Shown here piece by piece: positions 34,540 through 47,084 of a stretch of DNA of 64,000 nt. Every line of letters begins with the position of its first letter. The stretch's first letter is position 1. Source of the DNA: Dromiciops gliroides (taxonomy: Eukaryota > Chordata > Mammalia > Microbiotheria > Microbiotheriidae). A program made the translations under genes and the position numbers. The stretch lies in contig NC_057866.1 in the NCBI RefSeq assembly GCF_019393635.1, positions 170,718,403 through 170,782,402 of the forward strand. Reading direction: 5' to 3'. The notes below the pieces were generated by a model, which was not told the DNA's origin, made no database searches, and worked only from the letters and a program-made list of their open reading frames with translations.

Positions 34540-34686
34540 TTTGGGGGGGGGTGGCAGCAATGAGGGTTAAGTAACTTGCCCAGGGTCACACAGCTAGTAA
34601 GTGTCAAATGTCTGAGGCCAGATTTGAACTCAGGTCCTCCTGAATCCAGGGCTGGTGCTTTATCCACTGTGCCACCTAGCTGCCCC
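34540..34686 (-). mobile_element. tRNA-derived SINE, antisense
   Basis: Complete. Duplication caaagaccttt at 34529-34539 and 34687-34697. Confidence 0.94.
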
Positions 34687-35254
34687 CAAAGACCTTTGTG
34701 AATGTCTTGCAATGAAAGTAACCCAGGCATCTTAAAGTGAGTGTCATCTGTAAAGAGGCTGATGGAGTTGTTTGTGCTAGTCTGATTTTGATTTCTCAAA
34801 AAGACCAATTCTCCTTCCTGGTCAAGAAGCTACCTTTTTTGAGCCCCTGGGGACTACATTGAGCAGAGCTTTCCATCAATCATTCTGGGTCTATCTCTCC
34901 TTTGTTGCTTTTCTACCCTTCCCTCCCCATACTTCACTTCATGTAGGCTATAATAAATAACTAATGCTTTATTCATTATATGTCCAGATCTTTTGTGAAC
35001 TGCCCCGCCTCAAGTTCCATAACAGTTATTGGTGATTTGGACCATACCTTATGAATCAAGTCTACACCAGAGATGGTAAAAAAGAACTGTTTTTGTCAGA
35101 ACAATCTTGCTATTTAAATAAGCTTTTAATCTTGACTATTTCTACTGGGACACAGTCTCCCAACTTCCTCCAACAAAAGGACTCTAGGATTATGGGGGTG
35201 GAGGGAGAACCTGAGATCAAAGTGGGGGAATCAAGTTTATCTCTCTGTTGTTTT

Positions 35255-35895
<641 letters not shown>

Positions 35896-35899
35896 CTTT

Positions 35900-36070
35900 C
35901 TTTCATTTTTTCCCTTTTAAGTTTTCTTGTACAAAATGACTAATATGTTAATGTTTTACATAATTGCACATGTCTAACCTTTATCTGATTGCTTACCACC
36001 TCAGGGAGGGGTAGGGGAAGGATGGGAGAAGGGATTGAATTAGGGATTCAAAACTTTAAATTAAAATGTT
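35900..36070 (+). mobile_element. L1 3' untranslated end
   Basis: cataattgcacatgtctaac, ctgattgcttaccacctcag, ggaggggtaggggaagga, then caaaactttaaattaaaat, as in marsupial L1 3' ends. Confidence 0.7.
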
Positions 36071-36099
36071 TATTATTTTTTAAAAGAAAACAAAATAAT

Positions 36100-37140
36100 G
36101 GAAAAAAGTAAAGACAGGTTTAAAGAGCCCACAAAAAAGAAATTATCAAGGATAATTGTACAGATATTCTAGAAGCAGCAGGTAAAATGGAAATTGAAAG
36201 AATCCACTAATTACTTCCTTAAAGAGATTGCAAGATTAAAACTCCTAGGAATATTATAGCTAAATTCTAGAGCTCCCAGGTGAAGGAGAAAACATTGCAA
36301 GCAGCCAAAAGGAAACAATTCAAATATTGTGGAGTCACAGTCAGGATTACCCAAGATTTAGCCATTTCCACATTAATGTATCAGAGAGCTAGGAATATGG
36401 TATTCTGGAAGGCAAAGGAGCTGGGATTGCAACCAAGAATGATCTACCCAGCAAAACTGAATACAATTCTTCAAAGAAAAAAATGGATATTCAATGAATT
36501 AGAGGACTTTGAAAGATTCCTGATGAAGAGACCAGAGCTGTCAAGAAAATTTGACTTTTAAATATAAGACTCAAGAGAAGCATGAAAAGGGAAACAGGAA
36601 AGAGAAACCATAAGGGATTCAATAGGATTAAACTGTTTATATTCCTACATGGGATGATACTTGTAACTCTTAAGAACTTTCTCATTATTAGGGATGTTGA
36701 AAGGCACATACATAGTCAAAGGGCATGGGTATAAATTGAATGTGATGGGATGATATCTTAAAAAATAAAATTAAGGTGTGAGAAAGAGGAATTCACTGGG
36801 AGAAGGGGTAAGGGAGAGATAGAATAAAGTAAATTACCTCACTTACAACGGGGTGAAACTTTTACAGTGGAGTTACAAGGGGGGAGCCCTTGAACTTTAC
36901 TCTCATCAGAATTGACTCAAAGTGGGAATAGCATACACACCAAGTTGGGTACAGAAATCTATCTTACCCTATAGGAAAGTAGGAGGGGCTGATAGAACAG
37001 AGAACATATTGGGAGAAGTGGTAGCCAGAAGCAAAACACTTGAGGATGAACAGAGTGAAATGGGAGAGAAAGAGTAAGATAAACAGGGGAAAAATAGGAT
37101 GGGGAAAAAGAATGGAACCTGGGACCTTGGAAGTAATTTA
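36100..37140 (+). mobile_element. L1/HAL1 ORF1 relic with following non-coding region
   Basis: The frame 36280-36561 encodes the ORF1 C-terminal domain (KTLQAAKRKQ, CGVTVRITQDL, YQRARNMVFWKAKELGLQP, ending SRKFDF). A decayed N-terminal part precedes it (atattctagaagcagcaggt). About 580 bp after it lacks ORF2 and reads agaagggg/gaggggctg-type sequence. An ORF1 not followed by ORF2 suggests a HAL1-type element. Confidence 0.7.
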
Positions 37141-37690
37141 GAGCCATTTAGCAAAGAGGAGTAGGTATATTAGTATTATAATTTGCTTTCCTGGCAAGAG
37201 CTCAAGGTTAAGATTCCCCTAGTTTGAAATCACAAGCTACCCTGGAAACCATAATATTCTGTATGCTGGAGTTTGAAAGGAAAACTATAACTCCACATGA
37301 AGAGTAAATTGCTTGGAAAGGGAAAGCTATGACCATGTAAAGTAATGAACTGCAAGGGAAGGGAGGGGGAATGAGCAGTCTGAGCTTGCTTAGATAGGTT
37401 TGTTGGCTCAGTGGGTAATGAACAGCTCATCCTGCCTAGTTTCCCCGAACTACCTACTGCTTACACAAAAATGCCATACTCTCCTTTGTTCCCCCTTTCT
37501 CTCTTTCCCCCTTCTCCCTCAAGCCTATCCTTAAAGTAACTTGAGCTAGGCTCATCAAGAAATTTTAAAATACCTTACTTACCCTCAAAATAAATTTAAA
37601 TACTTAAGGAAAATCATGGGACATTACAAAATTCTAATGAGCATTCCATCCAATCATATAAATCTAACCTGAGTTAATTGAAACATAGTT
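37141..37690. other. no gene seen
   Basis: May include the end of the HAL1-like element. Nothing else recognised. Confidence 0.4.
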
Positions 37691-37705
37691 AAGAATAAGA
37701 ACTAC

Positions 37706-37857
37706 AGGGGCAGCTAGGTGGCACAGTGGATAAAGCACCAGCCCTAGATTCAGGAGTACCTGAGTTCAAATCTGGCCTCAGACACTTGACACTCACTAGC
37801 TGTGTGACCCTGGGCAAGTCACTTAACCCCCATTACCCTGCAAAAAAAAAAATAAAT
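37706..37857 (+). mobile_element. tRNA-derived SINE, sense
   Basis: Complete. Perfect duplication aagaataagaactac at 37691-37705 and 37858-37872. Confidence 0.95.
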
Positions 37858-37981
37858 AAGAATAAGAACTACCACTGTAGTTCTCTGGCCAAGTCATAGC
37901 TGGAGTTTTGTGTTCTAGGTGCCACATTTTAGAAATGACACCAACAATCTGAAGAAGGTACTGAAGAAGATAACCAAATTT

Positions 37982-38148
37982 AAAAAAAAAATTTTTTTTT
38001 TAGTGAGGCAATTGGGGTTAAGTGACTTGCCCAGGGTCACACAGCTAGTAAGTGTTAAGTGTCTGAGGCTGGATTTGAACTCAGGTACTCCTGACTCCAG
38101 GGCCGGTGCTCTATCCACTGTGCCACCTAGCCGCCCCCCGTAATGAGA
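37982..38148 (-). mobile_element. tRNA-derived SINE nested in the tail of another SINE
   Basis: Antisense, complete, ending ccacctagccgcccc. It lies between the left target duplication (37965-37980) and the body of the SINE at 38150-38294, so it entered that element's tail region. Confidence 0.85.
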
Positions 38149-38149
38149 A

Positions 38150-38294
38150 CTTTTTTTTTTTTTTTGCAGGGCAATGGGGTTTAAGTGACTTGCCCAGGGT
38201 CACACAGCTAGTAAGTGTCTGAGGCTGGGTTTGAACTCAGGTCCTCCTGAATCCAAGGCTAGTGCCTTATCCATTGTGCCACCTAGCTGCCTCC
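38150..38294 (-). mobile_element. tRNA-derived SINE (outer, older)
   Basis: Antisense with a long T run. The duplication agaagataaccaaatt / agaagataatcaaatt at 37965-37980 and 38295-38310 encloses both this copy and the one to its left. Confidence 0.85.
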
Positions 38295-38449
38295 AGAAGA
38301 TAATCAAATTGAAGTTGGGATGAGGGGAACTGAAAAATTCCTTATGAGCTGAAGAAACTGGAAAGGTTAAGCTAATAAAAGAGTATTCAAAGGGGATATA
38401 ATAGTTGTCTTCAAATATTTGAAGGCCTTTCATGTAGGAGAGGAATTAT

Positions 38450-38660
38450 AGAGGGAGTTCTTAACCTGAGGTGCATGGATCCCCATTCATTCCATGGATG
38501 GACTTAAAGGGAGTCCATGATTTAAAAAAATATTTTATTACTGTATTTCAATATATTTGGTTTCCTTTGGAATCTTATATATTTTATTTTGGACATTTAA
38601 AAACATTATTCTGAGAAAAGGTCTATAGGTTTCACCAGGTTTCCAAAGGAGTATTTGCTA
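38450..38660. mobile_element. non-autonomous DNA transposon (hAT-like)
   Basis: gttcttaacctgaggtgcat, ctgtatttcaatatatttgg, cattattctgagaaaaggtc, tttcaccaggtttccaaagg. Same family as 47085-47282; the right terminal repeat is lost here. Confidence 0.6.
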
Positions 38661-38929
38661 CACACACACAAAAGATATCTTTTGAATCAGAGTTTTGTTT
38701 TGCTTTTGCTTGGACCTAGAAAGTGAAAGGAGAATGCACAGGTAAAAGTCACAGTGAGAGAGATTTCAGTTTTCTGTAGTTAAATGCTTTCTAAAAATTA
38801 GAGCTATCGGAAAGCAGAATGGGACCCCATGTAAAATCATTAGTTCTCCAGCATTGGAGGAAATGTCTTTATGCAAAAACTCCATAATCCCTTGTCACTA
38901 ACAATGTAAAGGGGATTTCTGTTTAAAAC

Positions 38930-39065
38930 AATGGGTTGCAGTTGATGATTTTGGGCAGATCACTTAACGTGCCTGAGTCTATTTTCTCATCTGCAAAACA
39001 AAAAGCTTGGACAATACAGTGCTGAAGTAATTTCCAGCTCTAGATCTATGATCTATGACTTGAAG
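38930..39065 (+). mobile_element. MIR SINE 3' part
   Basis: gggcagatcacttaacgtgc, tattttctcatctgcaaaac, gtaatttccagctctagatc. Confidence 0.75.
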
Positions 39066-39627
39066 ACTCAGAATCACGGAGGAATTTCTGTGATTCTATA
39101 TGCTACACAAAGTCCTACCAGATGAAATTGCATTATAGTGTTTTCCAACCTTGATTGTGAGCAAAAGTTTGATTTTGTTTTGGTCATATATGATTGATAG
39201 ATTCTTCACTACAGAATTTCATGGGGTTTCATTTCTGACCATTTCACACAGTCTGTAGGGAGAAGAAAAGAGTTACAAACTACACTTCAAATAAGGAGAA
39301 ATGGGTTAAAATCTCACTCTCTCAGTGCCAGATTTCAAACTGTACAACAAAGAAGTAATAATTAAAATAATTTGGTACTCGGGGAGGGGGAGGGGGAGAG
39401 GTTTATCGGTGGTGCATATTAGCACAGAATATACAGAAGCAAACAAACATAGTTACCTAGTGTTAAACTAAAAAAAACAAAACAACTACCTGGGGAAAGA
39501 ACTTATTATCTGACAATAACTGCTGGAAAACACTGGATAGCAATATGGTAGAAATCAAGTTTAGACCAACACTTCACACCATATATCAAGATAAAGTCCA
39601 AATGAGCATTTGACCTACATATAAAAT

Positions 39628-39775
39628 TTTTTTTTTTTTGCAGGGCAATGAGGGTTAAGTGACTTGCCCAGGGTCACACGGCTAGTAAGTGTCAATTGTC
39701 TGAGGCCAGATTTGAACTCAGGTACTCCTGAATCCAGGGCCAGTGCTTTATCCACTGCTCTACCTAGCTGCCCCC
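39628..39775 (-). mobile_element. tRNA-derived SINE inside L1, antisense
   Basis: Duplication catataaaat / catatagaat at 39618-39627 and 39776-39785. Confidence 0.92.
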
Positions 39776-40868
39776 CATATAGAATCACATCATAAACAAA
39801 TTAGGAAGAAATTACCTTTTGATCTATGAAGACAGAAATAGTTCATGACTAAACAAGTGATAGTATTATACAAGATATATATATTATATATATATATATA
39901 TAAGGTATTTTGATTATGTAAGAATTTTTAAAGTGTGCAAACTAACCTAATAAGGCTAAAATTGAAGGAAATAATTGGAAAGCAATTTTTCAGCAAGTTT
40001 CTCTGAAAAAACTATATTTCAGGTATAAAAGAAACAGATTCAAATTTCTAAAACTATGAATCATCACCCAATAGATAAATGATCAAAGGATAATAAATCA
40101 ATATTTTTCAAAGGAAGAAATCAAAGTTATCAATAGTCATATAAAATGCTCTAAATCACTAACAATTACAGAAATGAAAAATTAAAACAACTTTGAGATT
40201 CAGACTGTTAATGATAACAAAAGGGAAAATGACACATTTGGGGGGCCACAAATATAGCTGCTAGTTGTATACAATACTATATATTAGTATACAATAGTAC
40301 TAGTGGACTATTGATGGGACTATGAATTGGTCCAACCATTCTGGAAAGCAATTTAGAACTATGCCCAGAACGTTACGAAAATATACATACTCTTAGACCC
40401 AGTTTTACCACTGGTAAAAACAATCAAAGAAAGAGGAAAAGGTATATGTATAAAACTAACTTTTGGTGGCAGCCCCAAACTGGAAACCAAGGCGGGGGGG
40501 TCCATTATTGAGAACTAGATAAACAAACTGTGGTATCAGAATGTAATGAAATATTTTTGTGCTGTAGAAAATTTTAAAATAAATAGCTTTAGAGTAAACT
40601 TTGAAGACATATGAACTGCCCCATAAGAGAGAGGTGAGCAGAAATAGAGCTATTTATACAATGGTAACATTTTATAGTAAAACAAATTTGAAAGACCTGG
40701 GAATTCTGATCAACATAATGATGTATCACAAGTCAAAAATAATGAAGATGAAACACACCACTCAACTCCTAAAAGAGAGGTGACAAATATAAGATGCAGA
40801 GACATACATTTTTGGATGTGGCTAATGTGGGGCTTTCGTTCTTATTAATATTTAGAATTGCTCAATTT

Positions 40869-41012
40869 GGGGCAGTTAGGTGGCGCAGTGGATAAAGCAC
40901 TGGCCCTGGATTCAGGAGTACCTGAGTTCAAATTTCACCTTAGACACTTGACACTTACTAGCTGTGTGACGCTGGGCAAGTCACTTAACCCCCATTGCCT
41001 CACAAAAAAAAA
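40869..41012 (+). mobile_element. tRNA-derived SINE inside L1, sense
   Basis: Perfect duplication aattgctcaattt at 40856-40868 and 41013-41025, within the L1 3' end. Confidence 0.95.
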
Positions 41013-41157
41013 AATTGCTCAATTTGGGGAGGTGGATAGCAGGAGGGACAAAAAATACTTGTTGAAAAATAAAAACAATGTACTTAAAAAAGAAAGCCTG
41101 CACATTATAATGAAGGTGAGGCTTGGGAAAAAAATGAACTATTCAACAAAAATACAG

Positions 41158-41310
41158 GGGCAGCTGGGTGGTGCAGTGGATAGAGCACCAGCCCTGAAGT
41201 CAGGAGTACCTGAGTTCAAATCCGGCCTCAGACACTTAACACTTACTAGCTGTGTGACCCTGGGCAAGTCACTTAACCCCAATTGCCTCACTAAAACAAA
41301 AAACAAAAAA
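41158..41310 (+). mobile_element. tRNA-derived SINE, sense
   Basis: Perfect duplication caaaaatacag at 41147-41157 and 41311-41321. This copy and the previous one together create an artefact frame of 155 codons (40858-41325). Confidence 0.94.
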
Positions 41311-41529
41311 CAAAAATACAGCTAATATCAGTGTGATAAAAGCATGGTTTAATGACAAAGAATTAAAAAATATTTGTCCAAATCTTGTGAGCTCAATTAC
41401 AAATCATGTAAAAACAAGTGATTGCAGCAAAAAGACATTGTATATTTGAAATTATATTGTTAATATAAACCATGATAAGGCTTATATTGATAAATACATT
41501 TAATTATTTTTTTAAAAAAGCAAATTCCT

Positions 41530-41715
41530 TCTCTGAGAATAGCTGTGTGACAATGGTCAAGTCACTGAACCTCTCTGAATTTATTTCCTTATTTTTAAAA
41601 GGGTCATAAAAAACCTGCAGTACCTATCTTCCAAGGTTGTTAAGCTGAAAGGAGATAATGTATGTGAAATCCTTTGCAAACTTTAAAACACTATATAAAT
41701 GCAAGGTCTTATTTA
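41530..41715 (+). mobile_element. MIR SINE, sense
   Basis: agctgtgtgacaatggtcaa, gtcactgaacctctctgaat, tgtgaaatcctttgcaaact, taaaacactatataaatgc. Interrupted at its 3' end by the next SINE. Confidence 0.8.
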
Positions 41716-41865
41716 TTATTGTTATTTTTTTTGGTGAGGCAATTGGGGTTAAGTGACTTGCCCAGGGTCACACAGCTAGTAATTGTTAAGTGTCTGAGGC
41801 AGAATTTGAACCCAGGTCCGCCTGAATCCAGGGCCTCTATCCACTGTACCACCTAGCTGCCCCAT
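41716..41865 (-). mobile_element. tRNA-derived SINE inside MIR, antisense
   Basis: Perfect duplication aaggtcttattta at 41703-41715 and 41866-41878. Small deletion in the head. Confidence 0.94.
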
Positions 41866-41929
41866 AAGGTCTTATTTAAAAAAAATACTACTTAAGTCCT
41901 TGTATACTAGTACAATTAGGAGTTCTTTA

Positions 41930-42075
41930 ATGAATTAGTCATTATTGCTCATTTTACAGATGATAAAACTGAGGTGGGAGGTTAAATGATTGCCTAAGGT
42001 CAGCTGGTAAGTGGCAGAGTGGGATTTAGCAAGGGTTTGAAGGGTCTTTTGGTTCTGAATCCATTCCAATACATG
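41930..42075 (-). mobile_element. MIR SINE, antisense
   Basis: attgctcattttacagatga, taaaactgaggtgggaggtt, ctaaggtcagctggtaagtg. Confidence 0.75.
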
Positions 42076-42349
42076 ATACATGTCCCCAAATGACACTGAG
42101 CAATGCCAGCATCATTGGAATCTATTAAAACTTTCCAAGGTGACTACTTTGAAGGTCAGCTTCCATTTAGATGCATACTTTCGTGTATTTATTTTTTTTA
42201 AATCTGTCATTACATCTTACATATATTGTTAATTGATGTAAATATCTTAGAAGAGAAGGTATTGATCATGCTAACTTAAGGCACTTGGAATTCACGTAGA
42301 ATTTATAAAATGCTGTCTCTACAAAGATATTTTAAAAATTTGAAATCCA
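42076..42349. other. no gene seen
   Basis: Nothing recognisable. Confidence 0.4.
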
Positions 42350-42490
42350 CAGCAAGACTAATATGGAAATATGTTTTGCATGATTGCCCATGTATAACCT
42401 ATATCAAATTGCCTACTGTTTCAGGTTGGGGAAGAGTGGGGAAAGGAGAGAGAGAATGTAGAACTCAAAACTTAAAAAAATTTGAAATCT
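42350..42490 (+). mobile_element. L1 3' untranslated end
   Basis: tgttttgcatgattgcccat, gtataacctatatcaaattg, cctactgtttcaggttgggg, then gaactcaaaactt. A 5'-truncated L1 tail. Confidence 0.75.
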
Positions 42491-43010
42491 GGAACACACC
42501 TTAGATATTTCTAGTCTGTTTTCTCTCTTGGTAACGGGAAAACATAAAATGCCCCACTGTATTCTCATAACTATATATCAATGTTGAAGCTCATATCAGA
42601 TGAATTCATTTGCATTTTGTAGAAATGTTTTCCATTTCTATAATGCTTCTAAGTCTTCATTTGAGACCCATATATTGGGATGTGAGATACTATGTTTTCA
42701 GATGGGTATTTTGTTGGTATTTAGGAGAGGGGGTCTAGGTGTCCTTTTCCACAACAATTAAACATTGCTTATCTTAAAGAAACAGAATAAAAATAATTGT
42801 AATCCTAGTCTGTCATCTTCATAATGCTCACCAGATGATAGAAGGGAATAAACATTGCTCTCTCCTACTGAAATGAAGCAATAAAGTGACTCCTCTTGAA
42901 TTACAAACAAGGTTGATATAGGAAAAGGAGGCTTGAGGTGTACTGATGTCAATCATGTACTCTTATTATTTTGCTCTGTTGTCCTCTCAGTAAATCAACC
43001 AGAGGAGGGA
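42491..43010. other. no gene or clear repeat seen
   Basis: Nothing recognisable before the CT/CCTT array. Confidence 0.4.
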
Positions 43011-43011
43011 T

Positions 43012-43015
<4 letters not shown>

Positions 43016-43053
<38 letters not shown>

Positions 43054-43500
43054 TCTTCCTTCCTTCCTTCCTTCCTTCCTTCCTTCCTTCCTTCCTTCCT
43101 TCCTTCCTTCCTTCCTTCCTTCCTTCCTTCCTTCCTTCCTTCCTTCCTTCCTTCCTTCCTTCCTTCCTTCTTTCCTTCCTCCCTCCCTCTCTCCCTCCCT
43201 TCTTCCCTTCCTTCCTTCCTTCCTTCCTTCCTTCCTTCCTTCCTTCCTTCCTTCCTTCCTTCCTTCCTTCCTTCCTTCCTTCCTTTCTCCTTCCTTCCTC
43301 CCTTCCTCCCTTCCTCCCTTCCTCCCTCCCTTCCTCCCTTCCTCCCTTCCTCCCTTCCTCCCTCCCTTCCTTCCTTCCTTCCTTCCTTCCTTCCTTCCTT
43401 CCTTCCTTCCTTCCTTCCTTCCTTCCTTCCTTCCTTCCTTCCTTCCTTCCTCCCTCCCTCCCTCCCTCCCTCCCTTCCTTCCTTCCTTCCTTCCTTCCTT
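43016..43500. repeat. (CT)n then long (CCTT)n array
   Basis: CT to about 43052, then CCTT with several CCCT-rich interruptions (about 43170-43205, 43285-43370, 43450-43475). All frames over it, up to 244 codons, are artefacts. Confidence 0.97.
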
Positions 43501-44016
43501 AAATCAGGACTCAGCATAAGTAGGTTCTTGGAATGAAGCACGAAGGGACAGCATCGTGTCTTGCCTCCTGGAGTGTAGTAGATCTGAATATGCTTAATGA
43601 CCTCTGCTAAGGACATTGAATAGAGGTAAACCTTCTCAGCCTTTTCTACAGTTGAACAGCTACAGAGTCGACAAAGGGGAAAAATGTCATTTAAGGATAT
43701 TAACCACCAGAAAGTGGGCAAACATAATATATAGTGCTTGTCCTGTGTCTGTGAACATCTGGTAATGGCAATGGGCTAGAGCACCCTTGTAGGGTGATAC
43801 AGGCTCCTCCATCTAATCTCTGCCTTGGCTTATCTGAGACCAGCCAATGCAACCGGAAGACAACAAATCAAGCTCAGCTTTTGACACTTAGTAGTTATGT
43901 AACCCCGGGCAAGACATTTAGCCTTACCTCAGGCAACTACCTAAAATTTAGCTACTATGGCACAGTCGTAATGTCTCTGGGTTAGTGCAGAACACTTCAT
44001 TAAAATACCTATACAG
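43501..44016 (+). mobile_element. mostly unassigned; old SINE at 43800-43950
   Basis: Within the stretch, 43870-43945 (tgacacttagtagttatgta, accccgggcaagacatttag, cctcaggcaactacctaaa) is a decayed tRNA-derived SINE of the ccaggcaactct type. No gene. Confidence 0.5.
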
Positions 44017-44190
44017 GGGGCAGCTAGATGGCGCAGCGGATAAAGCTCTGGCCCTGGATTCAGGAGGACCTGAGTTCAAATCCAGCCTCAGACTCTTGAC
44101 ACTTATTAGCTGTGTGACCTTGGGCAAGTCGCTTAACCCTCATTGCCCCGCAATTGCCCCGCAGCAAAACAAACAAACAAATAAATAATA
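44017..44190 (+). mobile_element. tRNA-derived SINE, sense
   Basis: Complete. Its 3' end carries a duplicated block (attgccccgcaattgccccg) and a caaa/taaa tail. Confidence 0.9.
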
Positions 44191-44249
44191 ACTATCTAGT
44201 GGTTAGAATTTTTCTCTTATTCTGCTCGAGTGCCAGCATCTAAACCCAT

Positions 44250-44360
44250 GTGTGTGAGAGAGACAGAGAGAGACAGACAGACAGGCAGGTAGGCAGCAGG
44301 CAGGCAGACAGACAGGAAAGGGAAAGAAAGGACAGGACAGAAGAGGAGAGGAGAGACATT
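44250..44360. repeat. GAGA / CAGA / CAGG imperfect simple repeat
   Basis: Imperfect purine-rich tetranucleotide repeats just upstream of the NPY2R promoter region. Confidence 0.85.
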
Positions 44361-44559
44361 GTTCTCTCCAGGCACAATCCAGATGTTTATTTCAGTAGCC
44401 TTTCTATGTCTAATTCTACCTCTCCCTCCCACTCCTACTTTAAAAAGTTCCCTCTTTTCCTCTGCTCTTCCCCTATTTAAACCTTACAAACTTAGTAGTG
44501 GAGCATAACGGGAGTGAAGGAGAATAGGTGCGGGTGCTCCAGCTCTCTGGGCTCTATTC

Positions 44560-45240
<681 letters not shown>

Positions 45241-45611
45241 CCCCTTGGAGCTTCTCATCCAGTCTGGCGTACTTTCTTCACAGCCGCTGAACCCGCTTGG
45301 GTGGCAGAAATCCCTGGCACGGCAGCGCCGGGGGAGCCGCCCTCCTCTGCATAAGAAAAGAGGCTCGGTTCCGGCTGTGTTGGACTGCTGAGGAGGCAGT
45401 GGAGAGAGAATCCCGCCGGGAGAGTGAGCTCGGACTCAACTCGGGGAATTTTCTCCCCCTGGTCCTGGGCACTGGACTGGACGGGACGAACTGGACCGGA
45501 CTGCGCCCTCCGCGCTATTCAAGGGTCCCCTGGAGCTTGGCTCCTCTCCGTCTGACTGCAGCGGCCAGTAAGCCCAAGCAAGGATAAAAGGGGAGAAAGA
45601 CAAGGGGACTG
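45241..45611 (+). other. NPY2R: NPY2R 5' untranslated exon 1 (start approximate)
   Basis: CpG-rich sequence ending gacaaggggactg followed by a strong donor gtaagc at 45612-45617. I see no ATG in 45241-45611, fitting an untranslated leader. Mammalian NPY2R is known to have a non-coding first exon separated by an intron of roughly 4-5 kb from a single coding exon, and the spacing here matches. The 5' limit is a guess; the 3' limit is a splice-site prediction. Confidence 0.6.
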
Positions 45612-46679
45612 GTAAGCCTCATCTGACCCACCTGGTGTGACAATGGGTACCCGGAAGAACCGCGGCTGGGTCTCGGAGGAGAGGGGAGTAGAAGCTTCTT
45701 TGCAGGCTCCTTAATTTGGGTTCAGGTAGCTCGCTGATGGATAACTGTCAGACCCTCATTCGAGACATTAAATGCCATTATTTCCTTTATTTCCTCCACC
45801 CCTACCCCATGGCCCAAGACCTCCTTTCTCATGTCTCATAAACCTCTTACATGCCTCTTCCCAATTATAAATTGAGAGAGAACCTTCACCCCAGAGCCAC
45901 AAGTTGTTTGGGCTTCATGCCTATTACTCAAAAGCGTGGCAAGAGAGAGTCATCGAGGATGTTGCGTTGACTTTCTCAAGCTAATGAGAGCTCCTTACAA
46001 TAAGGTGTCCATTCATTGTCCTCTCAGAGTGTCCACCTGGTGGCTACAAGCATGGGAGCAGTTTTGGTAGAAGAAAGAGTGCTCCAAAGCTGTATGCTTC
46101 AAAACCTTTTACAAGAGGGTGGGCATTTTTTTATGTCAGTTGCATAGAGAAGACTAGACGAAGATAATGTTTGGACTTGTTAGGAATAATAATAATGTAT
46201 GGTTCATATAGCTATGAAAGTTTATCATAATAAGTCTTATTTTACAGTTTTCAAATTGCTTTCACATATATTACCTCGTTTGGATAGAGGGACTTCAAAA
46301 TTAACCCCACAGAGTAGGAACATTACTGGAACATTTGTTGCATGTTTCCCCCTCTCTTCCACTATCCTCCAAACAAGCATCTGACCGATTTCCACCCCCA
46401 CCCCCAATTTCTGTAGCTATTTCCTAAAGGTCAGGAGGGGAGAGGGATGGGAGATCAATTAGTATGAATTCTAGGAATGTCCCTGAGATAATTAGGAATG
46501 AAAATTGTGGAAATGTGTAATTTAACAAACACATATCTTAGACAGCATCAGACCATTGCAGAATTTTCTACAAATACAAAGTTTTTTTTATTCATGTTGT
46601 CTTTAGACCCAACAGTTTATTATTTCCTGCCTTGAGATGATTTAAAGATTTTTGTTTGCTTATTGGTTTATTGACAGCC

Positions 46680-46860
46680 ATAGTGTAATAAAACACTTGA
46701 GTCAAGAACACCTGGGTTCGAATCCTATCTTGGATATTTAATGGTTGTATGGTTCTGGGAAAGTCACTTATAGCTCTCTGTGCCTCAGTTTCCTCATCTA
46801 CAAAATGAGGGAGCAAGACTGAAAGACCTCTATGTCCTTCCATTTCTAAATTTACGACCC
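46680..46860 (+). mobile_element. MIR SINE in the intron
   Basis: gagtcaagaacacctgggtt, cgaatcctatcttggatatt, ctgtgcctcagtttcctcat, ctacaaaatgagggagc: one of the better-preserved MIRs here. Confidence 0.85.
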
Positions 46861-46864
46861 CATG

Positions 46865-47045
46865 ATACCATGAGGTATAGTAGAAAGATTACTGGATTTG
46901 AAGTTAAAGGAGCTGAATTAAAATCCCACTATTGCCACTTTCCACCTATGTGCCCTTGAACACATTCCTTACCTTCTTCGGGACACAATTGAATTGGGGA
47001 TTGGATTAGGTAACCTATAAATTCCTTGTAACTTTGAATTCCTTG
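46865..47045 (+). mobile_element. second MIR SINE in the intron
   Basis: gtatagtagaaagattactg, aaaatcccactattgccact, gattggattaggtaacctat. Confidence 0.7.
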
Positions 47046-47084
47046 AAAACCAGCCAACTAGAGAAACTCGAGTTGCTCTTTTCT

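Larger units (their letters stand above)
39300..41100 (+). mobile_element. L1 ORF2 C-terminal region and 3' end
   Basis: Plus-strand L1 from agtgccagatttcaaactgt through ggaaagaacttattatctga, gataaatgatcaaaggataa, gggactatgaattggtccaa, agcaatttagaactatgccc and acatttttggatgtggctaa to a 3' end near 41090. Two SINEs of opposite orientation split it. Reading frames are decayed. Confidence 0.85.

Noticed and set aside
40858..41325. 155-codon plus-strand frame
   Set aside because: Consists of two SINE copies and intervening L1 tail. The same SINE peptide (for example LRHLTLTSCVTLGKSLNP) recurs at many SINE loci in the window.
43060..43500. CRISPR-like or satellite array
   Set aside because: Units are 4 bases with no spacers; a simple microsatellite in a vertebrate genome.
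42933..43721. Open frames of 182-244 codons
   Set aside because: Dominated by the CCTT array, with no domain, start context or splice support.
45582..45592. TATA-like gataaaagg before the NPY2R donor
   Set aside because: Only about 25 bases before the splice donor, so a start directed by it would leave almost no exon.
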